From assembly GCA_012861695.1 (NCBI GenBank), contig JAAOOA010000060.1:15826472-15890471 (forward strand): 64,000 nt of DNA. Direction: 5' to 3'. The notes beneath the pieces were generated by a model, which saw only the letters and a list, made by a program, of their open reading frames with translations, ran no database searches and had not been told where the DNA came from. The position numbers and the translations under genes are program-made. Shown here in pieces: positions 12,867 through 22,971 of this stretch; the stretch's first letter is position 1, and every line of letters begins with the position of its first letter. The stretch comes from Trematomus loennbergii. Lineage: Eukaryota > Chordata > Actinopteri > Perciformes > Nototheniidae.

Positions 12867-13076
12867 TCAGCACTTCCTCTTCTTGCAGTAACCCTCCACC
12901 ACCTCTGGCAAGACGCTCTCGTCCTCCTCCATGTCCTCCGTCACGGTCTTACCGACCAGCTGGAAGATGTCCTCGGCAGCAACGCCCATAGGCTCGGCCA
13001 CTTTCACCGTCAACATGTCCAGAGTCAGGACAGTTCCCCTGGGGATCTTTACCTTCGCCACCACAGACTTACCAAG
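12867..13076 (-). CDS. nans: NANS coding exon 6 (SAF/antifreeze-like domain)
   Basis: Sixty-nine codons plus TGA encode LGKSVVAKVKIPRGTVLTLD, then DIFQLVGKTVTEDMEEDESV and a C-terminal VEGYCKKRKC. This is the SAF domain, the part from which type III antifreeze proteins of some zoarcoid fishes are known to derive. Here it is joined to the complete synthase, so it is the enzyme exon. It lies over 2.2 kb from exon 5, across an intron full of repeats. Confidence 0.93.
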   Translation of the reverse strand, partial: LGKSVVAKVKIPRGTVLTLDMLTVKVAEPMGVAAEDIFQLVGKTVTEDMEEDESVLPEVVEGYCKKRKC

Positions 13077-16000
13077 CTGGAAGACAAGGAACAACACTCT
13101 TATTGTTATCATGGCCAAGGTTGAAGGAAAAATATGAAAAGTAACATCTCCAATGTTTTTCTACAGGGAGACACCTCAGTCGTTTTACAAACAAATGCCT
13201 TTTTACCAAATTAAGTTTTCTGATATGTTCTTTTAAAATATGCAAATGAGGAATTCTCTTTTCAAGAATTTACCAATTTGCATACATTTCCAGAGCACAA
13301 ATCTAAAAATATAATATAGCCAGGCGAAAATAGCCCGTTTCATTTTGTTGACATATAAGATGTTTTTTTTTTTAAAGGAGACATGTCATGGCCATTTCCA
13401 CTGATCATAATTCCATTGTTGAGGTATACTAGAATAGATTTATATTGTGCAATTTTCCAAACTCACATTGGTATCTCATACAGCATCTCTGTAAACTACG
13501 TGTATTCACTGAATTTCACTCTCTGCCTTTAACGGCTCGTTGTAGCTCCAATAGCTCCAGCCCCCACCCTTCCTGTGAGCACAGTGTGCTCTGATTGGTC
13601 GGGACGTTGTGAATCGCGCTGAGCTCCGTGGAGGTGTTGTTTCCTTGTTAGCGATACACAGCCAAACACAGCCAAACTCATCCTGAGCACACACAAACTC
13701 ACAGCCGAAGTAAAAACAATAAGTGTGGCTTGATATTGAGTAAGAAAAAGGTTGATAAACGCTGTGAGAATGGGTCTGCAGAGAGAATTTCGCCGCGATC
13801 CCAACTGTCTGTTATCAGCCTGCAGCCAGGGAGGAGAAATCAGCAGAGCTGCCTGCACTGTGTGTGTATGTGAGGAAGTCCGTGGATTGGTCAATTTGGA
13901 TCAATCAGCGGGGGCTTAACGTAACGGCTCCACGGATTGGTCCATTTCGTCCCGGAAGAATCAAATGGACAATGACATATCTCCAACGAGGCGTTTTGGG
14001 GAGGTATTTTCTGTGTTAGAGTTTTACTCGCTACAGGGTGTAATTTGAGGGTTTTGACTCTGCACACCGTTTACATGCATAAAAACCTTCATAACACACA
14101 AGGGGACGGGTAATAACCGGAAAAGCATGACACGTGTCCTTTAACGGAGGAAATTTGGGATATGTCTGTTTATTGCTCCATAAATCCGAAAATACTTCAA
14201 TTTTCACTGTTATATAAATTTCACTGGAATAAATGATGTTACATAAATCAGGCTTTAAACAGTATATGAAGACAACTGTCTTTAAAAAACCATGAGGATT
14301 GAAACACACTGACACTGTTAAGTTTGGTGTATATTAGGCCCCAGCCACACGAGGACGATAACGGTCGTATCCGCTACAGTTCTCTATCATATAGACGGTT
14401 CGGCCACACGAGGCCGACATGGAAACGCATAAAACGATAACGGTTCCCAAGGTGGGTAGATCTGCGAACGAAATGCTCTGGGGGGGCAAACGGCTCCGTG
14501 TTTACGTCTATACGATAATTTCCTGATAACGTTGCAGCAATAGCCCCGCCTTTCCCACCTCTCCTGCTCAGAGATCAGGAAGGGAGAGGAAAAGAGAGGC
14601 TCCGTTTTTATTATTATTATATAGAGTCGTTATCAATTTGTTTTAAAGCTCAATAAATAACAAAGAAGACCTCTGACCGGCACTTTTCTAATTTTGTCCT
14701 GAAGATTTAAACTTTAAAGGACATGTTGACCAGCGAAAAAAAATCGAACTGAAACTCTGCCGCACGGTTCCCTCGTCCCTTGGAAGAGGCGGAGAAGTGG
14801 GTGTTCTTCATCTGCTGGTGGACTACCGGAGAGATTTACAGCAGGAGCACACGCTTGCCTCGGGGAGGGAGAAAAAGAGCCAGAGCGTCCACCGCGGAGA
14901 ATAAACAGAAGGGCAACCATGGCAACCATGCGCGGGAAGTCTTCTTTGCTGCTTTTGTGGCAGGAGTACAGCGCCACTTACAGGCCCGGCATATGTACTA
15001 CATCGTCTCCAGCGCTTTCGAGCGGTCTCGTGTGAACGGACAAGTTTCTGGTGCCTATTGCGTGTGGACGGAAGACTTTTTTTATATCGATTTCGGTCCG
15101 TTTGCGTTATCGTCCTTGTGTGGCTCCAGCCTTAGTGCTATTGAAGTTGAGAGATCTGCTTTTCGAAAAGGACAAAAAATGTTGTATCACTTTTATGAAA
15201 TGTTATGTTAAATATGCAATTATGTCCTTATCTCATGCTAGCTTTTGGCTAATTTAATTTAAATCTATGGTTGCAAATAGACAAAGTTAGTAAAATAAAC
15301 ACCTTAATGTGTATTTTGCATGCTTTTCTTGACGATTACTCACCTTGTCGTGGCACGGCTTCTCACAGGGTAACATAGTCTTGATGCCGGTCCCCATGGC
15401 CCTCTCCACCAGTCGGATGGAGCGCACCAGCTCGGTCAGCTCACTGGGCACCAGCGAGGCTTCGTGGTCACTTCCTTTCCACGTCTTATCCAAAGTAACA
15501 TGTCGCTCGACGACCTTTGCCCCATAGCTACGGCCGCAAGTGTAATACTGATCCCAGACTCGTGGCCAGAATACCCAATGGGAATATCTGGAAATTCCTT
15601 CTGGTATTCCTGTGGTGAATGACACAAATGTGACTCATAAATCCTTGATCTTTGATTTTGGTTAACAAAAATTGTTAGCTTAGCTTAGCATTAAGACTGG
15701 AAACAATGGTGTACAAATAGCATGACAGTGACAAGAAAAGTAAAAACATCTGCTTACCATCAACTCAAGATCAATAATCAACACTTTATACCCATTTTGT
15801 CAATACAAAAACCAAATATACATATAGATATGAGAGAGATCTTGAGGAATCTATCTTTTGGGAAAATAGATAATTTTTAAAGTAGTTCTTAATGCAGTAA
15901 TAATATCTGATCTGATTTAAATATATTTAATAATGTGTTGTTTTGTGCCAACCGTTTCATAAAAGTAATACTATTAATAATAGTAAAAATCAATTCTTCT

Positions 16001-17726
16001 CACCGCTAGAACTCTGAGGTTGACATCTTCAGCCTCCAGAGGGTAGGCGCTGGTGCACTGCAGGATGGCAAAGTTAGGGTTGTGCTCCTTCACTGTTTGG
16101 TAGACCCGACGCATCGTCTCCATGCTCTGCATCCCACTGGACACTAACATGGGCCGTCCTGACACAGACAACATAAACTTGGTAAACATCTTAGCTAACA
16201 TGGGCAGAAGGCTAAATGCCTTCAGGAATCCCTGTAGTTCAGAACTCAAGCTTGTTTCACTTTAATCCCAGTTTTAACTAATTTCTACAAAGATAAGCTG
16301 AACATTTGTACAAATGCCTATCTAATCTTTTTAGATATGGCTTACATGTAATAGTTATTAAATGCACAATTTTTTTTTAATTCACCATTAAATACATCTC
16401 ACATGTATTAATTTTCCCAGATATAAAGGTCCAGTCTCACCTTTCTCTGCAGTCGTCTTCAGATAGGGGAAGTTGTTGGTGTCTCCAGAGCCTACTTTAA
16501 AGAAAGGCACATTGAGCTCATGGAGGAACTCCACTGCCATCTGAAGACAGAAAATAAAAGTCATTATTAAACTTAAACCTGATTAAAATGTCTTGAAGGC
16601 TTCATCAAAACTGTCTTTCTTACCTCGTCCATCCCAGAGGCGGTGAAAAAGATCCCCACTTCCTCTGCATACTTCTGCAGCTCCCTGTACTGCTCGTGGT
16701 TGAACTCCAGGTGCGCTTGTGATCACCATAAGTTCTTCCCCAGGAGTTTTTGGAAGTGTAAAGGCGCTCCAAGGCTCGCTTGTTGAATTTGTGCTCCAAT
16801 TCACTCTTCTGGAATTTGGCACAATCAGCACCACAGTCCTGTGAAGGTTGATACAATCGTGTTCAATTAATACACTTGTAATTCATTATTTAATCCTTTT
16901 TAATCAATTGCTGGTGAAACAACGAGATAAACATGCAAAAATGACGGTAATGTGTCTTTCTAAAATAAAGCATAGTATTCCAATTTGCATCAAAGTTGAA
17001 TACAAATCCCAATATATTAATAATGAACAAATAGGTTTCCTAGAGTTGAAAAGGAACAGTTTTTTAATAAAAAAATTCTCAAGAAATAAAGAAAAGCTTA
17101 TGAACTCAACACAATAACTCACAACCGTGTCTCTATTTCCTCTGTCAGTGGTGTAAAAATACGTAGTTATTTTAAGGAAATGTTGAGGAAATAATGAATA
17201 AATGACGGCTTCTACCATGACTCTTTAAAGTGACAGCCAATAAAAAGTCAAGCCAAACCCCATTGACAAATCTGTCAATTCAACATTCTACAATTAAACT
17301 ATGTCTTTCTACAAACGCCCTTTTGGAGATACTTGTACACTAGTCCATCAATTACTATATTTCATATGAACTATTAATACAAGTTTTAAAATCTTAATAG
17401 GCTACACGTAGACCTACTGACTAAGTAAATATTCAATGCAAAGTAAAGATTCAGACCAGGAAGTCGTGACGACCAAAAGCTTAGCATCATAAGTGCAGTT
17501 GGTTCAGATGCCTGTTTCCTGGCTGTTTAAGATAATAACACCTGAATAAAAGTATGCATGTTCAGAATTTAGCGACACATTTCAATAGTCATACCTTTGC
17601 CATTTTAATCATTTTCTTGGCGATCTCAATGTCTCCCTGGTGGTTTTGTCCAATCTCAGCAATGATGAAGCAAGGGTTACTTCCTCCGATCATTCTACCG
17701 GGACACAGCTCGAACTTTAAAGGCAT
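12867..17726 (-). CDS. nans: NANS, sialic acid synthase (N-acetylneuraminate-9-phosphate synthase), six exons
   Basis: The enzyme condenses phosphoenolpyruvate with ManNAc-6-phosphate to Neu5Ac-9-phosphate in the cytosol (and makes KDN-9-P from mannose-6-P). Coding exons in transcript order are 17595-17726, 16624-16838, 16441-16540, 16004-16158, 15344-15609 and 12867-13076. All introns are GT-AG and exon phases match. Visible motifs are AEIGQNHQGD (about residues 23-32), CGADCAKFQKSE, SSGMQS, CTSAYP, GYSGHE and ERHVTLDKTWKGSDH, followed by the C-terminal SAF/antifreeze-like domain LGKSVVAKVKIPRGT to VEGYCKKRKC. Lengths total 1078 nt. One missing base in exon 2 (16711-16713) and one in exon 5 (C-run 15520-15523) would make 1080 nt, 359 residues plus stop, the usual family length. 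The protein is otherwise undamaged, so the two deletions look like consensus errors, though a recently dead gene cannot be excluded. Two MITEs occupy the last intron. Confidence 0.95.
13376..14140. mobile_element. 765-bp TTAA-flanked element in NANS intron 5
   Basis: Ends are AGGAGACATGTCATGGCC and, on the other strand, AGGACACGTGTCATGCTTTT. TTAA lies directly on both sides (13372-13375 and 14141-14144). It is the short form of the element at 60435-63403, sharing both ends and the stretch with CTGATTGGTC. No coding frame is retained. Confidence 0.8.
14337..15131. mobile_element. 795-bp PIF/Harbinger-type MITE in NANS intron 5
   Basis: Ends are GGCCCCAGCCACACGAGGAC and, on the other strand, GGCTGGAGCCACACAAGGAC, each followed by GATAACG. 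TTA is duplicated (14334-14336, 15132-15134). The interior shares GACCGGCACTTTT and the CGCGGAGAATAAACAGAAGG stretch with the related element at 41841-42815 and a fragment near 25730-25930. Confidence 0.8.
15344..15609 (-). CDS. nans: NANS coding exon 5, one-base deletion
   Basis: It runs from EYQKEFPDIPIGYSGHESG to LLPCEKPCHDK. The frame shifts within AVAMG/AKVVERH because a run of four G (plus-strand C 15520-15523) stands where five are needed. Downstream the sequence ERHVTLDKTWKGSDH, containing a predicted metal-binding His, is intact. The length is 266 nt, one short of 89 codons. Confidence 0.92.
16004..16158 (-). CDS. nans: NANS coding exon 4
   Basis: It encodes RPMLVSSGMQSMETMRRVYQ, then PNFAILQCTSAYPLEAEDVN and LRVLA. 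The acceptor is TGTCAG and the donor GTGAGA. The SSGMQS and CTSAYP motifs belong to the NeuB barrel. No defects. Confidence 0.93.
16441..16540 (-). CDS. nans: NANS coding exon 3
   Basis: One hundred bases encode MAVEFLHELNVPFFKVGSGD followed by TNNFPYLKTTAEKG. It is flanked by an AG acceptor (CTTCAG) and a GTGAG donor and ends in phase 1. No defects. Confidence 0.92.
16624..16838 (-). CDS. nans: NANS coding exon 2, one-base deletion
   Basis: It starts after CACAG with DCGADCAKFQKSE and ends TASGMDE before GTAAG. The frame breaks after YGDHKR, where CGCACCTGG stands for an expected CGCCACCTGG. Past that point the +1 frame resumes the family sequence LEF..EQYRELQKYAEEVG. The length is 215 nt, one short of 72 codons. 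Confidence 0.92.
17595..17726 (-). CDS. nans: NANS coding exon 1
   Basis: It encodes 44 residues starting MPLKFELCPGR and ending MIKMAK, with the substrate-binding AEIGQNHQGD segment. The start ATG (17724-17726) is the only one in frame before the conserved N-terminus. The exon ends AAG before GTATGA (phase 0). Confidence 0.93.
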
Positions 17727-17931
17727 TTTGACCACAAAGAGGTAAAAACTAAACAAGTGAAAGTAGCGTAGTAGTCTAGTGGAGAGCAGGATGAGAAGTA
17801 GGCGGTTGCTGCCTGGGACCGGAGCTATTAAAGCGCTGCACCACCCGGATGTGGGAGGATTTCCGCATTGTGGACCAGCCGGATTATCTTTCAAAGTAAA
17901 AGCGTTCATTTATGCATATATTTAAAAAGGA
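17727..17931 (-). promoter_or_regulatory. nans: NANS 5' UTR and proximal promoter region
   Basis: About 200 bases separate the NANS start codon from a hAT insertion at 17940. The stretch is moderately GC-rich and has no clear TATA box. Its placement alone suggests the 5' UTR and core promoter; no transcription start can be fixed from the sequence. Confidence 0.4.
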
Positions 17932-18572
17932 GTTGAAGGTAGTGATGTGTCGGTCGCGAACGAGCCGATTCTTTTGAACGGCTCTTTGGTACGAACGAGG
18001 GGAACCGAGTCCTACTTGGTGAGAGCCGTTCTTGTTATCGTTCAATCGTTGGTCCGCACTCACTGCCTGCCAAAATCCACTCTCCTTTTAAAAAGCTTGA
18101 TTTTGTTCCCCAAACGTATTCTGTGAAGACCCGCCCCTACTCTGTTTGGTAGGTTTCAGCACGAGGAGTGAGATGGGGTGGGTCTTAACGGAATACGCGA
18201 GAGAGAGAAGTCATAACAAGTGGTACAGGACAGGTAGACAACGTGTTTTTCGGATGGAAAATGAGCCAAACGCGAAAACGCAGCAGCATTTGGATTCACT
18301 TCAACCAAAACCCAGGCAGTGATAAAGCGCACCATTTGTAAAGGCAAAATATCCTTTAAAGCAGGATCAACAAATAATCTCCATCGCCACTTAAAAACAC
18401 AGTATCTAATATTAAGAGTTGCATGCATTTCATTCAAGGCAAGGCAACTTTATTTACTTAACACATACAGAGGGTAAATTCAAAGTACATTCACTGACAT
18501 GATGACATGGATATGGCGCCACCTTGTGTCATGTTTACAATGCCGATTATTGACATTAGGTCTGGCAATACA

Positions 18573-18963
18573 GGGTGTTTCTCATCGCGAGTAAAGCTGC
18601 TTCAGAGCCACTATTTCAAGCATACTACGTCATCGAGTGCCGCCGAAGTACTGTTCCAATCTCCAGTATACTTGGAAATCTACCGAGCCCGGCGTACTCC
18701 GTTTGGAGAAATATCGAGTGTGCACATGAGTAGACTTCGCAGTCTTAAAATCCCCACAATGCTTTGCGCACGGACCAATTTCCCCAAATCTGTGGCGGAA
18801 GATGTAAGGCGGGGCCTCTCATATGACGCACACCTGCACACTTGCTAGCGTCTTCCACTCTTTGTTTTCCGAATGTCAGGAAGTATTCTTGACTCGCTTC
18901 TGAAGCAAGATGCTCGGCAGACATGTGCTACCAAGCAAGCGTACTCGCGATTGAGAAACACCC
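18573..18963. mobile_element. 391-bp MITE nested in the hAT element
   Basis: Ends are GGGTGTTTCTCATCGCGAGTA and the complement of GGGTGTTTCTCAATCGCGAG. ACA flanks both sides (18570-18572 and 18964-18966). No coding content. Confidence 0.65.
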
Positions 18964-19020
18964 ACAGTCAATCATTATCCTGGTGATTATTTTGCAGATA
19001 AACCTAGTAACCTTAAAAAA

Positions 19021-19072
19021 ACGGCTCTTTTGAACGGCTCTTTTGAACGGCTCTTTTGAACGGCTCTTTGAA
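19021..19072. repeat. 13-bp tandem repeat, four units
   Basis: The unit ACGGCTCTTTTGA is repeated four times at the right end of the hAT element. It amplifies the same GAACGGCTC motif seen at the left end, the likely transposase-binding site. Confidence 0.7.
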
Positions 19073-19444
19073 AGGAACGGAGCCATAAGATCCGGCTCCC
19101 TTCAAAGAGCCATTTCCCATCACTAGTTGAAGGAGTTAAGTAAGAAAATGAAATCATTTAGAAAACCTTACATGCCATTTCAGCCTATGGGGTAAATTGC
19201 TAAATGAATAAACACTTTAAAGCTACAAAAACGATCAACCTTAGACGGTTGACAAACTCTCTCGTGCCGAGTGAATAAGATTGCGTGCACTCAATCTAGT
19301 AAAATAAAGTTGTTTAAAAAAATGTGTCCGTGTATGTATGATGTAAAACAAAAAGCATAACCTTTAGCATGCGTGGTTGGTTGTGAGGCTTGTAGCCTTC
19401 ACATACAGTATATTTAATGCACATAATTGCACAACAAGAGTGTT

Positions 19445-19642
19445 TTAGTCTTTGTTGTTATGTGTGTGTGGGGGGTCTACCAGGGGACGTGGCAGGTGAC
19501 AGGTGTACAGTCTGACCGCTGCAGGAAGAAAAGGACCTGCGGTATATCTCCGCTTGTCACTAAAGGAGCTGCACAGTTCAGACAGGGCGTCCTGGAGGGG
19601 ATGGGATATGTTGTCCTGCACGGAGGACAGCTTTGCTGCCAT
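19445..19642 (-). pseudogene. Tail fragment of a non-LTR retrotransposon ORF2
   Basis: On the minus strand the frame has HPLQDALSELCSSFSDKRR then FLPAAVRLYTCH. This follows the C-terminal pattern of fish LINE ORF2 proteins (HPL...L...SFS...R...FLPAAVRL). It is 5'-truncated and isolated. Confidence 0.45.
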
Positions 19643-19644
19643 TC

Positions 19645-20058
19645 TCCTACATACACTTAATGTTTGGCAATCTGGATCTATGTTCTCACTGTTGTGGGAT
19701 GGGGGGACCAGTAGCAGCCTAATGTGTTCAATATTAATTTATCTCTAAGGGCTAAAACTATAGTGCTATAAATGTTGCAATTATCAGCCTGTTGAGCCAA
19801 AAAGCATTATATAAAGAAACATTAAAAAGCTTTGAAACTGTGTAATTATGCAGGTAGTTACTGATCATCCATGACTCTAATGTCAGAAATCTCAGCAGCA
19901 ATAAGTTAATAGAACATCGCACAAGCCCCTTTTGAATTATCCCCAGATAAAATTGAGTAGATTTGCATTTTCAACCCACTTCAAATCTTCCATCCTCAGC
20001 ACTTTCTTCTTTTGGTTTTGTTCAGTGTCTGGTTCCAGTAGTCTTACTTTAAAGCTCA
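19645..20058 (-). repeat. Permuted duplicate of the NANS 3' UTR
   Basis: The first part (19645-20000) aligns with 12515-12876, ending at the same CTTCCATCCTCAGCACTT just beyond the NANS stop. It then jumps to sequence equal to 12398-12451 (TTCTTTTGGTTTTGTTCAGT to CTTACTTTAAAG). The order is therefore rotated relative to the gene. No exon is included. Confidence 0.7.
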
Positions 20059-20224
20059 CCTATTATGACATATTTAAAAAATATATTATAGGGCCATATC
20101 TATACAAAACATGTCTCTGAAGTGTTTTGCTCAAATACCAAACAGATCACCCATTGTAGCATGCCTCATACCCCTCTATTTCAGTCCTGTTACTAAAGTG
20201 GTGATTCTGGTTCTGGCCCTTTAA

Positions 20225-20518
20225 AGGTGGGGTAGGTAATTTTGGAGAAACCAGCTCGAGTGCGCTAGAATTTGAAAATACACAGCCGGAACAAATCTGC
20301 CACTTCCTTACAGAGCCCCTCCTCCAACACACACAAACGCGCACATGACCAATGAGGGCACGAGATAAGTTTGTGCACAGATGGAAGGCTGACAGGCAGG
20401 TAGGCCATCCAGTTATTTTAGCCGGGCCGGCTAAAATGATTGGTCGTGCTTTTTACAGTACTACGGCTTCCACAGATGACATTTTTTAATGGATTTTTTG
20501 TCAAAGCACTTAAGATCA
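20225..20518. mobile_element. TTAA MITE copy 2, right end deleted
   Basis: It starts AGGTGGGGTAGGTAATTTTG after TTAA (20221-20224) and follows copy 1 up to CACTTAAGAT. There it joins directly to CACACCGCAGTACTTTTCCC, the end of another element. The last 75 or so bases, with the right inverted repeat, are missing. Confidence 0.75.
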
Positions 20519-20753
20519 CACCGCAGTACTTTTCCCACTTTATGCCGCGTTTCCACTATACGGCCTCGCTCGGCCCCGCTCGGCCTCCTTTGGCCGCGCC
20601 CGGCCTCGTTAGGACCAGCTCACTTTGTGGCGCGTTTCCATTACAGTTTAGGAACCGGGTCAGTATCTATAGTAACGGTAGTAGGCGGAGCGACGCTGCT
20701 TAAAACTGCCGTGACGTCATCTTCAATGCGACAAAGCGACACAACACACAACA

Positions 20754-22178
20754 ATGGAGGATGTTGAGAAGATCGTTTGCTTGTTGCTTGCTGTGTGGTT
20801 CAGTATCACAAGAAATAGGCAAGAGAGGATTCGAAAGAGGCGACTTGTAGCAAGACGAGGGATAGAGGCAGCTGACGCGAGAGTTGTGGCAGCCCGCAGA
20901 GACTACTGGAGGACTCTAACTACTACTCCTACTCCTACTGCTACTAATACTTCGTCGAGACTACAATGCTACTTGGTAAGCTAACGTTCGCTAACTAGCA
21001 ATGTGTTTAGGCTCACGCTCCCCATACGACCAAAGTATTTCAAGTATTTAATTAATTGTAGCTACCACTTTTACGTATTAAAATATGTATGCTTTTGTTT
21101 GTGTATTTCAGAAGTTACTTCGCCGCCCTAGACCATGCGTTTGGATGCTCGACCGAGCTACCGAGTGGTGGAATGTGATTGTTCCATCTTTCACACACAC
21201 TCAGTGGGTGGAGAACTTCAGGATGTCTGAAGAAACCTACGTCTACCTGTGCAACAAACTGCGGCCAGCGATGGAGAAACAGGACACACCATTCCGCGTG
21301 TGTATACCTTTTAAGAAGAGAGTGGCCATCGCACTGTGGAAGCTTGCTACCGGCTGTGAGTACAGAAGCATAGGACATCTTTCGGAGTGAGCAAGACAAC
21401 TGTGTGCCGGTGTGTGCAAGACTTCTGTGCTGCTGCAGAGACTTTGTTAGTACCGGAACTAATTCGTTCACCAGACCGGGAGAAATTTGCAGAAATGGCT
21501 GCCTACACTGAGCAGAGGTGGGGGCTCCCTCAGTGTGTAGGTGCTATTGATGGGTCACACATACCCATCTTGGCACCACAGGAATACCACTGTGACTATT
21601 TCAACCGTAAAGGCTGGCACTCCATCATCCTTCAAGGAGTTGTTGATGGTAAGGGACATTTCTGGAATGTGTTTGCAGGAATGCCTGGGAGCTTGCATGA
21701 CGCTCGGGTTTTGAGACTGTCCACATTGTGGGAGTTGGCCAGTCGTGGCAACTACTTTCCAGCTTGCACCAGGAACATTGGTGGGGTGAATGCTGGCTAC
21801 TACATCCTGGGAGACAATGCCTATCCCTTGCAGAACTGGCTCATAAAACCCTTCGCTGACACTGGACGGCTAACAGAAGAACATGTGACATACAACAAGA
21901 AGATTTGCAGAGTACGGGTAGTGGTTGAAAACGCTTTTGGTAGACTGAAGGGAAGGTGGCGTTGCCTCATGAAAAGAAATGACTGTGATGTGAAACTTGT
22001 TAAATCAATGGTGCTGACATGCTGTGCTCTGCATAACCTCTGCGAGAGTCATGGAGAGACCTATGATGATGGGTGGGATGCACCAGCAGCAGCAGAGCCA
22101 GGGGTAGCAGTGGCACAAGGTGCAGAGGAGGAGGGCAGGGACATACGAGAGGGTCTGATGCGCTACCTGAACCCCTAA
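20754..22178 (+). CDS. PIF/Harbinger (HARBI1-like) DDE transposase, two exons
   Basis: Exon 1 (20754-20975) starts MEDVEKIVCLLLAVWFS, is followed by Arg-rich sequence and has the donor GTAAGC. Exon 2 (21112-22178) starts after TATTTCAG with KLLRRPRPCVW. The catalytic core shows GAIDGSHI (first Asp), LGDNAYP (second Asp) and VVVENAFGRLKGRW (Glu), with AGMPGSLHDARVL between. A one-base loss in a T run (21380-21382, GHLF/GVSKTT) breaks the frame. Restoring length would give about 429 residues, near the family norm. The protein cuts and pastes the element in the nucleus, normally with help from the Myb-like partner encoded on the other strand. Confidence 0.92.
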
Positions 22179-22971
22179 ATAGTCATTGTATGGTATTCAA
22201 CATAAATAAAAAAAGAATGTTTCACATACATGTGTTTGTCAAATTATTTAAACCCAAGAAATGTTATCAGAATTGACTATTTAGTAAATATTTGAATTTC
22301 AAGCACCAGTATTTACTGCCCCATAAAAATAATAATCTAAGCAAATATCAAAGCAAACTATAAACAGAAATACAACAGTGTAAAACACAGCAGAACTATA
22401 TTCAGCTTCAAGGTTTTGTATTTTGTCATACGAACATAGCTACTGTGTAGTTATAGTTTTTTTTGGTCTCTTCTCTTTTAAATATATAAGCAATGTGTTT
22501 GAGCACAACGAGGGTATTACAATTGAGTAATTTTTACTACATGTATTAATCATGTATTCTTAATACAATTACAAAATATGTAATGTTATGTTTTAGACCT
22601 CAAGCGAGCAAACTCAATTTCAAACAGTATGCAGAGTTGTCCTGCTAAAGACTTAAAATGTTTTATTTATTCTCTTATTTGCTTTAATTGCAACAGATGA
22701 TAAAGGTTTCACTGTGCAGTGCTTTGTGGGCGATGATGGGGTTTATGATATTTCTGACTGAAGAGGGACGCCTAGATGATGCCATCTTTCTGTGTGATCG
22801 CTGTTGGGTGCAATTATTTATCAACAAGCAATAAGATAAGTCAAAGAAGTACTTTATTGAACACAAAGTGTTTTCTTGCAGCAGCATAAAAAAGGCATGG
22901 CATTATAATATACAAAAAAAAAAAAAATTGTATTACAGATAAAAAAATATACAACAAAGTACAGCCAGAGT

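Larger units (their letters stand above)
17940..19125. mobile_element. 1186-bp non-autonomous hAT element
   Basis: The ends are TAGTGATGTGTCGG and the complement of TAGTGATGGGAAATGGC. The 8-bp target GTTGAAGG is exactly duplicated (17932-17939, 19126-19133). Subterminal regions are rich in GAACGGCTC motifs. It contains an inserted MITE (18573-18963) and a SINE-like piece CAAGGCAACTTTATTTA near 18438. It sits some 210 bases upstream of the NANS start codon. Confidence 0.85.

Noticed and set aside
12867..13076. Type III antifreeze protein gene
   Set aside because: The exon is in phase with five upstream NANS exons and encodes the normal SAF domain; no signal peptide exon is attached.
22684..22887. 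Small minus-strand frame between the two Harbinger genes
   Set aside because: It sits in the shared 3' region of two convergent genes, has no domain and no splice connection to either.
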